Made by a program: the position numbers and the translations under genes. A stretch of 23,935 bases of DNA from a virus. This document shows, piece by piece, positions 14,546 to 20,822 of the stretch. Where the stretch lies: IMG/VR virus record IMGVR_UViG_3300012920_000262, positions 1-23,935 of that record; one strand, written 5' to 3'. The notes beneath the pieces are model-generated. The model ran no database searches. It had not been told where the DNA came from and was given only the letters and a program-made list of their open reading frames with translations. Within the stretch, counting starts at the first letter, position 1, and every line of letters begins with the position of its first letter.

Positions 14546-14575
14546 CAAATATAAATATAATTATTTAATTACAAA
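14546..14575 (-). promoter_or_regulatory. Bacteroidota-type housekeeping promoter (TTTG - 18 nt - TATATTTG)
   Basis: On the minus strand TTTG (14575-14572) is followed after 18 nt by TATATTTG (14553-14546), a perfect match to the -7 consensus TAnnTTTG with the -33 TTTG at acceptable spacing. It lies in non-coding DNA after the terminase gene and points toward the terminator and tail operon. Such AT-rich DNA can produce the -7 box by chance; the paired box and non-coding location raise my confidence. Confidence 0.5.
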
Positions 14576-14631
14576 ACATTTTGCAACTTTTTTTTCTATA
14601 TCTTTTATTTTCTTATCTCTTCTTATCTTAT

Positions 14632-14664
14632 CTTAATGCTTAAGGGGGGCTTAAGCAATGCTTA
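14632..14664 (-). repeat. Three contiguous 11-bp iteron-like repeats after the large terminase gene
   Basis: On the minus strand, three 11-mers lie head to tail: TAAGCATTGCT, TAAGCCCCCCT and TAAGCATTAAG. The first overlaps the terminase stop codon. The second and third also form a stem, GCTTAAG / CTTAAGC, around a C5 loop. They are followed by a purine-rich tract with repeated GATAAG. A related array with the same 11-bp period, orientation and GATAAG flank lies inside the DUF1376-like gene at 20880-20912. The array marks the start of the only long non-coding gap in the window (14368-14661), so an origin-like or packaging-related role is plausible. Confidence 0.65.
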
Positions 14665-15885
14665 ATAAATGTAGTATTCTCCACCACTTTGTAGCTGGTA
14701 ACTAACTGCATATCTCAAAGCATCTAATGCGTGGTTGTAATTATCTACAGGTGTTTGTGATTTTCTTTCTAACCATACATAGTTATTTAATTCTTTGATT
14801 AGATCAGTACTATCACTATCTATTATTAAATCATAATCTTGTATCATACTAATACCATATGTTACACTACCTTGTCCTTTAATAGCTGGTACTATATTAC
14901 AATGTCTTGATAACTCATTAATTAATCTTGGTTCAGCACTATCACCAACAATTAAATCATTTCCTGCATACTTTACATTTAAGTTGGCTAATTCACTTGT
15001 AGTTAGTTTAGACTGATAGAAACACAGCTTAACATAAATAATCTTATTCTCTTTGTCTATGCTTGTTTTGACTAATGTACTAGGGTCGTTACTAAATCCA
15101 TAATCTTGGCCATAAACAACTTTATTAATATACTTAAATTCACCTATTGACCAATTAGAATATATAACCCCTTCTGCTTTGTCTAGCCAAGCACCTTGAA
15201 TAGTGTGCTTAAATCTATCTGGCCTTCTAGCTTGCATACTTTCTATTTGCTGTATGTAGCTGTTAGATAAATTATCTTTGTTATCTAGATATGTTGTGTG
15301 TATATAGGTAGTGTCATCTTTTGTTATATTGCTACCAGCTTGTACACCTCTACCTTCAAACCATCTTTGATATATAAAATGCTCTTTAGTTGTAGGGTTT
15401 AATATTAGTATTATTCTATTTTCTTGTGCTTTGTTTCTAACACTTAAATCTATCTTATCAAAAGTATCCTCATCTACTAATTCTTCTGCTTCATCCATCA
15501 CCCAAGTTGTGATGCCCTGTAGTGATTTGAGGTTTGCTGTCTGGTCTCCTGATGAGGTTTTAATACCTCTGAATATTATCTTGCTTCCATTACCTTTGTT
15601 AATAATCTCATCTTTGGTTATTTTAAAATCATCAACCTTATTAAGCATTTCAATCTTTTCTATGAATTCAGGTATGATAGATATATTTGCTGATCTTAAT
15701 GTATATCTAGTAAATAATATAGTGTGGCCTGCTTGATATGTTAGCAGTAGCAGTATGGTATTTATAGCAAATGATTTACCACTACCTCTACCACCTGTGA
15801 TAATAAAGTACCTTGCTTTAGATTCATCAAGTACTAAATACTTATTGTGTAGCTTTAATTCCTGCAATGAGTTTTCTGAAGTCAT
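14662..15885 (-). CDS. terL: Terminase large subunit, PBSX/XtmB-like (407 aa)
   Basis: The motor that packages and cuts phage DNA. The ATPase domain has Walker A GGRGSGKS at 31-38 and Walker B with TTWVMDEAEE, Asp131-Glu132. The C-terminal RNase H-like nuclease has Asp in YGQDYGFSNDPS near residue 250, Asp in IVGDSAEPRLINEL near 320, and NHALDALRYAV near 384-394. All expected acidic positions are present, so it should be active. The length of 407 residues is normal for the PBSX-type family. The gene overlaps the small subunit by 44 bp. Its stop codon lies in an 11-bp repeat array, and a 290-bp non-coding gap follows instead of the portal gene. Confidence 0.95.
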   Translation of the reverse strand: MTSENSLQELKLHNKYLVLDESKARYFIITGGRGSGKSFAINTILLLLTYQAGHTILFTRYTLRSANISIIPEFIEKIEMLNKVDDFKITKDEIINKGNGSKIIFRGIKTSSGDQTANLKSLQGITTWVMDEAEELVDEDTFDKIDLSVRNKAQENRIILILNPTTKEHFIYQRWFEGRGVQAGSNITKDDTTYIHTTYLDNKDNLSNSYIQQIESMQARRPDRFKHTIQGAWLDKAEGVIYSNWSIGEFKYINKVVYGQDYGFSNDPSTLVKTSIDKENKIIYVKLCFYQSKLTTSELANLNVKYAGNDLIVGDSAEPRLINELSRHCNIVPAIKGQGSVTYGISMIQDYDLIIDSDSTDLIKELNNYVWLERKSQTPVDNYNHALDALRYAVSYQLQSGGEYYIY

Positions 15886-16183
15886 GGTTTACTTGTTCTG
15901 TTGTGTTCATGTCAACAGTATCTTTTAACTTACCATATAGATTATCATACAAGGCATTGAATGCAGCCACATCACCTTTCTCAATAGCTTTATTAACCAT
16001 TGCTTGTACCATTCTATATTCATTGCTTTGCCATACATCTTCACCTGTGCTTTCATCTTTTACTTGCACCATTAGGTTAAGTATTTCTTTAATGATAGTA
16101 CTTCTATTCTTACTTCCTTTAGGTCTACCTTTACCAAATTTATTGCCCTTTTCAAAAGGTATTAAGTTTTCTTCATTCGCCAT
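15842..16183 (-). CDS. terS: Terminase small subunit-like protein (113 aa)
   Basis: The 113-residue protein has an N-terminal basic segment, KGNKFGKGRPKGSKNRSTIIKE, typical of DUF5681-type small terminases and their DNA-binding arms, followed by helices (MVQAMVNKAIEKGDVAAFNAL, then YGKLKDTVDM). The small subunit recognises the packaging site and hands DNA to the large subunit, whose gene overlaps the end of this one. The length is normal. It may also act as a homing-like DNA-binding protein, but immediate adjacency to terL makes the terminase call strong. Confidence 0.85.
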   Translation of the reverse strand: MANEENLIPFEKGNKFGKGRPKGSKNRSTIIKEILNLMVQVKDESTGEDVWQSNEYRMVQAMVNKAIEKGDVAAFNALYDNLYGKLKDTVDMNTTEQVNHDFRKLIAGIKATQ

Positions 16184-16316
16184 TGTCTCGCGTTTTATTC
16201 TCGTTATTTTGTTTATCTAAACCAAGATTCTTTATAGCTAATTCATATTCATTAAGATACTCTCTTAATTTATCTTCTGCTTCCTTTTTCAGCTTGTGTT
16301 TCTTGTTCGTATTCAT
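16173..16316 (-). CDS. Small basic, helical protein bridging to terminase (47 aa)
   Basis: A 47-codon frame starts with ATG at 16314-16316 inside the end of the Cys-rich gene (47-bp overlap) and stops 11 bp inside the small terminase gene. It fills the 86-bp gap between those two genes. The protein begins MNTNKKHKLKKEAEDKLREY and ends NKTRDNGE, highly charged and likely helical. The bridging geometry matches the other small genes in the window. No family recognised. Confidence 0.5.
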   Translation of the reverse strand: MNTNKKHKLKKEAEDKLREYLNEYELAIKNLGLDKQNNENKTRDNGE

Positions 16317-16677
16317 ATTCATTAAATAGTTTTCTCATTGTATCTACTAATTCTTTTACACAACTACCACAGGTGGACATTTGTCTATGTTGATTGAATA
16401 TTCTATTATATATTTTTAGTAGTGCTGATTGTTCTGTTGGCCCTACTCTATTATTAATATGTTTAAATATATCTTTTAGTATTTCATATTCTTCTGCATT
16501 TAAGCATTCTGGTTTCTTGTAAGGAAACAAAGAATTTAATCTTTTTTTTCGTTTTTCACACCCGCAATCAATTCCCATTTTATCAAACACATAATCTACA
16601 CCAGCTTTAATGCCTGTTGCCTTTGTTATCTTTTCTATTGTATCTCCTAATCCTTTTGAAGTATTCTTACTTTTCAT
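16270..16677 (-). CDS. Cys-motif protein upstream of terminase (135 aa), unknown function
   Basis: The start MKSKNTSKGLGDTIEKITKA, then CGC (Cys38, Cys40), a basic KRKKRLN stretch, LFPYKKPECLN (Cys58) and CGSC (Cys103, Cys106) form a pattern I have seen in Bacteroidota phages directly upstream of terminase genes. The paired Cys sites could bind zinc or an Fe-S cluster. A packaging accessory or transcription role is possible, but no function is known to me. The gene overlaps the end of the sigma-like gene by 11 bp. Confidence 0.72.
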   Translation of the reverse strand: MKSKNTSKGLGDTIEKITKATGIKAGVDYVFDKMGIDCGCEKRKKRLNSLFPYKKPECLNAEEYEILKDIFKHINNRVGPTEQSALLKIYNRIFNQHRQMSTCGSCVKELVDTMRKLFNEYEYEQETQAEKGSRR

Positions 16678-17188
16678 ATAGTTTCTTTTTAATATTCTTT
16701 TTTGCTCTTGCTATAGTATTGTAAACTGTTACGTGGCCTAACCTAGTTTCTTTAGCTAGCTTTCTAATACTATTAAACTGCTTAACATAAAGTGTAAATA
16801 GTTTTCTATCAAACCAGTACATTCCATTTAGTATATCTATTACTTTGTTGTTAAATTCTTCTAGTTCAAATTCATTTTCTTCTACTATGTTTTTTATTAC
16901 TGCATTATCATCTTTAGGTATTCTGTTTTCTAGGTTTGCAGTTTCTTGTATAATTCTTTCTATTGTTCTTTTTATTATACCATAGTGTGGTTTATCATTT
17001 ATTATTAATTGCTGTGTTTCTAGTTTACCATCGTGTACTTGTTCATATAGTTTTATGTACATTTCTTGTACAATATCTTGTACAACTTTCTTATCTTTCT
17101 TATATAATAAATTATTTGCAATTTCACAAAAATCATTGTGGTAAAGTGCAAGGTGTTCTAATATATTATTTAGCTCTACCTTCTTCAA
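16667..17188 (-). CDS. Sigma-70-like transcription factor (173 aa)
   Basis: The protein has an ECF-like layout: a region-2-like helix with VVQDIVQEMYIKLYEQ near residues 34-50, a variable acidic middle, and a region-4-like HTH at about 130-165 (WFDRKLFTLYVKQ, SIRKLAKETRLGHVTVYNTI). Such proteins redirect host RNA polymerase. It precedes the terminase genes, so it is well placed to switch on late genes; the 30-bp elements at 4987-5016 and 14375-14404 could be its targets. The start is uncertain: no ATG lies at the 5' end, and the frame opens with TTG at 17186-17188, overlapping the previous gene by 23 bp. The next Met is about residue 43 and would remove much of region 2. It may act as an activator rather than a true sigma factor. 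Confidence 0.68.
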   Translation of the reverse strand: MKKVELNNILEHLALYHNDFCEIANNLLYKKDKKVVQDIVQEMYIKLYEQVHDGKLETQQLIINDKPHYGIIKRTIERIIQETANLENRIPKDDNAVIKNIVEENEFELEEFNNKVIDILNGMYWFDRKLFTLYVKQFNSIRKLAKETRLGHVTVYNTIARAKKNIKKKLYEK

Positions 17189-17516
17189 CTTCTATTAATA
17201 AGTTTACAAAATCATCTAATTCAATAGCTACATAATCTCTTTCAAAGTTTTTAGTGAAACATACTACTGGCATTTTTGCGTTTCCTAAACAATCATTTCT
17301 ACTTTGTTCTAGTGCTTTCCATATGTTTAGTTTCTCTTGGTTCTTGCATTCCCAGTTAAACTCTGACAAAATACTATTATCATCAATGCACAGTATATCA
17401 CCTTTCATTGATAAACCACCACTATTAGGTGTTCGCCTTATGTTAGCTTGTAGCTTTTCAGCTAGATACTTTGCTACTTTTAGTTCAAACCTTTTGCCTT
17501 TTTTATTAGCGTTCAT
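17166..17516 (-). CDS. PD-(D/E)XK endonuclease, Holliday-junction-resolvase-like (116 aa)
   Basis: The motif order is that of a small PD-(D/E)XK nuclease: Glu11 in KKGKRFELKVAKYL, RRTPNSGGLSMKGDI with Asp40, then FNWECKNQEKLNIW with Glu56 and Lys58, followed by WKALEQSR. The SGG-x-KGDI and ECKNQ features fit Hjc-like or VRR-like phage enzymes that cleave branched DNA before packaging. It lies directly upstream of the sigma-like and terminase genes, the position often used for resolvases. Catalytic residues appear intact. The exact substrate is not visible from the sequence. Confidence 0.75.
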   Translation of the reverse strand: MNANKKGKRFELKVAKYLAEKLQANIRRTPNSGGLSMKGDILCIDDNSILSEFNWECKNQEKLNIWKALEQSRNDCLGNAKMPVVCFTKNFERDYVAIELDDFVNLLIEVEEGRAK

Positions 17517-17676
17517 TTTTATTTATTTGAAAGTGTTCTCTAACTGCTGCACCTAAATCAGCATTATTAGGATAGATAGCACATAGATATTTAATACCAT
17601 TTACCACAGGTTCATAAGGGTGTGTGTAGTACTCTTTAGTTTGCCTCAATTCATTTAATGTTCTTTTCTTTGCCAT
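17506..17676 (-). CDS. Small protein of unknown function (56 aa)
   Basis: A 56-codon frame from ATG at 17674-17676 to a stop 11 bp inside the nuclease gene. The protein starts MAKKRTLNELRQTKEYYTH and continues YEPVVNGIKYLCAIYPNNAD. I remember short phage proteins with the same KxTLNELRQTKEY-type N-terminus in Bacteroidota, with no function given. It fills what would otherwise be a gene-free stretch, and its start overlaps the preceding membrane-peptide gene by 22 bp. Confidence 0.65.
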   Translation of the reverse strand: MAKKRTLNELRQTKEYYTHPYEPVVNGIKYLCAIYPNNADLGAAVREHFQINKNER

Positions 17677-17774
17677 TTCTTAATAAAATAAGTTATTAAT
17701 GTTATTGGTAGCCATATAGGTGTTAATATTAAACCTATCAATATTGCTATTAAATCAAGTATCTTTTTTTTCAT
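17655..17774 (-). CDS. Single-pass membrane peptide (39 aa)
   Basis: ATG at 17772-17774. The peptide MKKKILDLIAILIGLIL is followed by a hydrophobic stretch to about residue 31 and a basic C-terminus (KKWQRKEH). This is the layout of a one-helix inner-membrane protein. It overlaps both neighbours by 20 bp. It could be an accessory to host membrane processes or a superinfection factor; holin activity cannot be claimed since no endolysin is nearby. Confidence 0.55.
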   Translation of the reverse strand: MKKKILDLIAILIGLILTPIWLPITLITYFIKKWQRKEH

Positions 17775-17889
17775 AGTAACTACTACATATTGCAACTGCT
17801 TGTTCTTTGCTCTTACCTTCTTTTATAACTTCAGGTATACACCTCATCATAAAATCTTTTCTAGTTTCTCCTGCTTTTGGTTTAGGCAT
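17755..17889 (-). CDS. Small Cys-containing protein (44 aa), MPKPKxGE family-like
   Basis: ATG at 17887-17889. The protein starts MPKPKAGETRKDFMMRCIPE and continues with EGKSKEQAVAICSSYYEKK. It resembles a short module (a Cys in DFxxRC and a second Cys in AxxxCxxxY) that I associate with phage and prophage proteins of many bacteria, sometimes attached to head proteases. Function unknown. It overlaps the next start by 20 bp. Confidence 0.65.
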   Translation of the reverse strand: MPKPKAGETRKDFMMRCIPEVIKEGKSKEQAVAICSSYYEKKDT

Positions 17890-17890
17890 C

Positions 17891-18001
17891 TTAATTTCTA
17901 TTAAATAAATAATGTGTTAACATTCCTGCAAAGAATGATACTATACATACTACAAACATTACATAATATATATAATCCATATTTATCATATATAAATTCA
18001 T
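17891..18001 (-). CDS. Single-pass membrane peptide (36 aa)
   Basis: ATG at 17999-18001, directly after the 85-aa gene stops. MDYIYYVMFVVCIVSFFAGM includes a strongly hydrophobic helix of about 20 residues, and a short polar tail (HYLFNRN) follows. In-frame ATGs four and seven codons later are alternative starts. With the 39-aa gene nearby it makes two tiny membrane proteins within 350 bp. Function unknown. Confidence 0.5.
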   Translation of the reverse strand: MNLYMINMDYIYYVMFVVCIVSFFAGMLTHYLFNRN

Positions 18002-18002
18002 A

Positions 18003-18260
18003 CTATACAAAATTACTAAATTTTTTCTTTAGTTGCTGATTCTGCCTGTATGACTTAATGTTGTTCTGTTCTGCAATTAAGTTTTTCTTTTGTAAATTAT
18101 CTAATGCAGCTTGCAAAAAGCAGATAGTAGAATATGCATCTGTTAATGTGTCTAATGCTTCTTTTCTGCTATTGGTTGCTTGTTGTTTTATGTTTTCTTG
18201 TGCTTGTAGTATAAGTATCTGCAACTTGTTTTTTGTTATTGTAATATCTATTGTATCCAT
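18003..18260 (-). CDS. Small helical, coiled-coil-like protein (85 aa), unknown function
   Basis: The 85 residues are mostly Gln, Asn, Lys, Leu and Ile: MDTIDITITKNKLQILILQA, then a helix with RKEALDTLTDAYSTICFLQA and a Gln/Lys-rich basic tail ending KKKFSNFV. A helical, possibly DNA- or protein-binding role is likely, but no family is recognised. It starts 1 nt after the methyltransferase stop and ends 1 nt before the membrane peptide gene, so it is part of the same message. Confidence 0.72.
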   Translation of the reverse strand: MDTIDITITKNKLQILILQAQENIKQQATNSRKEALDTLTDAYSTICFLQAALDNLQKKNLIAEQNNIKSYRQNQQLKKKFSNFV

Positions 18261-18261
18261 A

Positions 18262-18885
18262 TTAAAATATTCTTAATTGTTGTTTATGTTGTTCTATTCT
18301 TTTCATAGCAGCATTATAGTATTCAGTATCTAATTCACAAGCTGTTAAATCATATCCTAAATTATGGCAGGCAATAGCTATCGAGCCACTACCTAAATGA
18401 GTGTCTAGTATTTTATCTCCTTCTTTTGCGTAGTTCATTAAAAGCCATTCATATAGTTTTATGCTTTTTTGTGTAGGGTGTATTCTTTTGCCCTCTACTT
18501 CAATTTGACAAATATTTTGTCTAAAATATCTGGCAACTTTATTAAAAGATGTCCACGCTAATTCTCCATCTGCATAACTATTCCCGTGTATAGTTTTATC
18601 CCAAAAAATAAAACATCTAAAATTATCTAAATGCTCAACAAAATAATTACCACCCCAAATTATTTGATTTTTACTAACTCTTTTTAATTCTTCAAAATAT
18701 TCTTTTTTAGGTGCTATATCCCAATCCTTTTCTTTGTAATATGTTTTTTTTGTTTTACTTGTTCCATTAATAAACTTTTTACTTCCTGCTCCAATTCCAT
18801 AAGGAGGGTCAACTATAGCAAGGTCAAAGTAGTTGTCCTCATACCTTGCCATTAGTTTCATATTATCTTCATTAGTTATAGTCAT
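18262..18885 (-). CDS. DNA methyltransferase, amino (N6A/N4C) type, beta-order (207 aa)
   Basis: Catalytic motif IV DPPY is at 26-29 (LAIVDPPYGIG), HPTQKS at 136-141 is the motif X-like segment, and the S-adenosylmethionine motif I is DTHLGSGS at 161-168. The order IV then X/I is that of beta-class amino methyltransferases acting on adenine N6 or cytosine N4. At 207 residues the enzyme is short; the target-recognition region between DPPY and HPTQK is about 105 residues. No matching restriction gene is beside it, so it is probably a solitary phage methyltransferase that protects or marks phage DNA. It overlaps the next gene upstream by 4 bp. The target sequence cannot be read from the protein. 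Confidence 0.88.
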   Translation of the reverse strand: MTITNEDNMKLMARYEDNYFDLAIVDPPYGIGAGSKKFINGTSKTKKTYYKEKDWDIAPKKEYFEELKRVSKNQIIWGGNYFVEHLDNFRCFIFWDKTIHGNSYADGELAWTSFNKVARYFRQNICQIEVEGKRIHPTQKSIKLYEWLLMNYAKEGDKILDTHLGSGSIAIACHNLGYDLTACELDTEYYNAAMKRIEQHKQQLRIF

Positions 18886-19121
18886 TGTTTTTTATCTTCC
18901 ATATATAGTAGTTCAACACCTAGCTTTTTATCTAGTGTTTTAATTAATCTATATATTATTAAACTTCTTCTTTTAGCTTCTGCCTTTTCTTCTTGTGTGC
19001 TATCAGTACCTAGATTAGCATATAAGTTACAATCTATTCTTAATAGTTCATCTATCTTTTGTTTATCACTCCAACTTTTATAACTCATAAAAGTATCTAT
19101 GTTATCATATCTATATTTCAT
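18882..19121 (-). CDS. Small charged helical protein (79 aa), unknown function
   Basis: I place the start at the ATG at 19119-19121, 10 nt after the PP-loop gene stops. The frame is open to 19178, but starting there would overlap the PP-loop gene by 47 bp and add a hydrophobic N-terminus that looks out of place. The 79 residues (MKYRYDNIDTFMSYKSW, then DKQKIDELLRIDCNLYANLG and KRRSLIIYRLIKTLDKKLG) are helical and charged. The stop overlaps the methyltransferase start by 4 bp. No family recognised. Confidence 0.7.
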   Translation of the reverse strand: MKYRYDNIDTFMSYKSWSDKQKIDELLRIDCNLYANLGTDSTQEEKAEAKRRSLIIYRLIKTLDKKLGVELLYMEDKKQ

Positions 19122-19131
19122 ATTTATTGTT

Positions 19132-19977
19132 TTATAATCCACAGTAACCAGAATCACATTCTGTGAAATCAGTTTCAAATAGTTCTGTTTGTGGTTGCCA
19201 TTTAATTACTTCATCATATGATAAGTTTTTTGATTTGTACCATACGTCTTTTTCGTGTTTTATTCTTTCTTTAGAAGCAAACCATTTGATTTTATTTGGG
19301 TGTTTTTTATACATAGTATTTATAAGTAAAGGTGTTTTATGAAAACACCCTACACAGTTATTCATCCAAGCAAATCTTACAGGCTTGTCTTTCCAATACT
19401 CCTCTATGTTATCTTTGTAAATATTATCTTTTATTAATGGGAATGTTGGCTTTTGCCATTCAATAACTCCCCATTTATTTCTTGTACCTCTTTTGCCTAC
19501 TATTGCTTTCATTTCTAAACAACCATTACTATTTGTTTTTGCAATAGTTCTTTTAGCTCTACCTTGTTCATTTGCTCTAAAACCAACATTAAATTTTGCT
19601 GGTTTATTTATATATTTTTGCCACCAGTAAAACATAGGCTCTAATTTCATTTGTGTTGTGCAATATCTTCTTAATGGGTCAGGTAAAGTTCCAGCAGTAT
19701 TTAAAACCTCATCAAATGTTTTACCAGTCACCCAATGTATTTCTTGACCTATAAACTGCTCTAAATCTAATATTGTGTTTATTATTACATCATCTTCTAA
19801 AGTACCAATAAACTCTGTACCTAATTTATCAGATACTAACTGCCTTACTTTTGCATCAGGATACATACAGCTTTTGTCATCTGTTCTTACTAATGCAAAT
19901 ACATTATAATCTGCTGGATAATTAGCAGCTATATATGCTGATGTTTTACCACCTGATATACTATTTACTGTTTTCAT
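19132..19977 (-). CDS. PAPS-reductase-like PP-loop enzyme (281 aa)
   Basis: The adenylating PP-loop SGGKTS is at residues 8-13 (MKTVNSISGGKTSAYIA). RRYCTTQMKLEP with Cys106 is the usual family signature in the middle, NEQGRAKRT follows, and the C-terminus carries NNCVGCFHK (Cys208, Cys211) and CDSGYCG (Cys274, Cys279), possibly for a metal or Fe-S site. Members activate a substrate with ATP, then transfer sulfur or reduce it. Phage members of this type are common but their substrates are mostly unproven. A neighbouring DNA methyltransferase and DNA-metabolism genes make a role in phage DNA or tRNA modification (compare DndC-like proteins) a reasonable guess. The gene overlaps the ATPase gene by 4 bp. 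Confidence 0.8.
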   Translation of the reverse strand: MKTVNSISGGKTSAYIAANYPADYNVFALVRTDDKSCMYPDAKVRQLVSDKLGTEFIGTLEDDVIINTILDLEQFIGQEIHWVTGKTFDEVLNTAGTLPDPLRRYCTTQMKLEPMFYWWQKYINKPAKFNVGFRANEQGRAKRTIAKTNSNGCLEMKAIVGKRGTRNKWGVIEWQKPTFPLIKDNIYKDNIEEYWKDKPVRFAWMNNCVGCFHKTPLLINTMYKKHPNKIKWFASKERIKHEKDVWYKSKNLSYDEVIKWQPQTELFETDFTECDSGYCGL

Positions 19978-20822
19978 TTTAATACATTTAAACCACCTAT
20001 TGTAAAACCTAATCCTTTGTTGTAATCAAAACACAAAGGTTTATCTAGTGTAGGTGTGCCACCAGTTTCCTTATCTTTAATTTTTTCTACTCTTACTTGT
20101 GTTAGCATCCAGCTTTCAGGTGAATTAATAAACCTGTGTATAGATAGAAATGAATCACATCTATTAGCAAACACTTGGCCACCTTCTACATCACTTTTTC
20201 TAGGTGGTTGTATGTAACCAGCATATTCGTGGTTTGGTGGATATACTCTCCTTGCACTTTCTGTCATTGGGTGTGTCATTACATATATTGCTTTACCTGT
20301 AGTATTGCAGAACTCTCTAATATCATTACATATTAAATAATTCCTTTCATATTGGTTTACTTTTCTATCGTGGTTTAATCCTGTAAATGGGTCAATAGCA
20401 CAAGCATCACAATCACTTTCTTTAAATAACTTAAGTAAATCTTTATGGTTGTACATTTTCTTGTTACTAACAAATGTGAACCATTTACCTATTTTATTGT
20501 TGTATTCTTCTATTTCTAGTTTGTTTAAATCTACTAATTTACTTTGTGAATACATTTGAATTAAATCTCTTGTTAATTGTCCTGCGCTATTTTCACCTGA
20601 CCATATTAACCACTTTACATTGTGCTTAACACTTAAACACAAAAAATACCATAACATAAAATTAGTTTTACCTACATTATCCAAGCCAACTATTACTGTG
20701 AAACTACCACGTTTGTGAACATACCACTTATCAAGCTCATTACCAATGCCTAAACCTCTTTGTATTTTACCTTCTTTAAATGCAAATAAGTATTTTAACT
20801 GTTCTTCTTGCTTTACTATCAT
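19974..20822 (-). CDS. RecA/DnaB-fold replicative ATPase, RepA-like (282 aa)
   Basis: Walker A is GLDNVGKT at 46-53 (FTVIVGLDNVGKTNFML) and Walker B is CDACAIDPF with Asp143. Further along are VMTHPM and QVRVEKIKDKETG, which resemble the core of hexameric RecA-fold helicases of the RepA/DnaB kind. At 282 residues there is no room for a DnaB N-terminal domain, so it may be a helicase core or a helicase loader. It follows a DUF1376-like gene with iteron-like repeats, with a 4-bp overlap, and this pair is the likely replication-initiation unit of the phage. Confidence 0.78.
   Translation of the reverse strand: MIVKQEEQLKYLFAFKEGKIQRGLGIGNELDKWYVHKRGSFTVIVGLDNVGKTNFMLWYFLCLSVKHNVKWLIWSGENSAGQLTRDLIQMYSQSKLVDLNKLEIEEYNNKIGKWFTFVSNKKMYNHKDLLKLFKESDCDACAIDPFTGLNHDRKVNQYERNYLICNDIREFCNTTGKAIYVMTHPMTESARRVYPPNHEYAGYIQPPRKSDVEGGQVFANRCDSFLSIHRFINSPESWMLTQVRVEKIKDKETGGTPTLDKPLCFDYNKGLGFTIGGLNVLK

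Noticed and set aside
14368-14661. tRNA gene, attachment site or CRISPR array in the long gap
   Set aside because: I find no cloverleaf, no tRNA 3' end and no spaced direct repeats. The 11-bp repeats are contiguous with no spacers.
17655-18001. Holin call for the two tiny membrane peptides
   Set aside because: Each has one predicted helix, but there is no endolysin or spanin gene nearby, and they lie in the early/accessory region, so a lysis role cannot be supported.
19122-19178. Longer N-terminus for the small gene at 18882-19121
   Set aside because: It overlaps the PP-loop gene by 47 bp. The ATG at 19121 is 10 nt after that gene's stop and is the more natural start.
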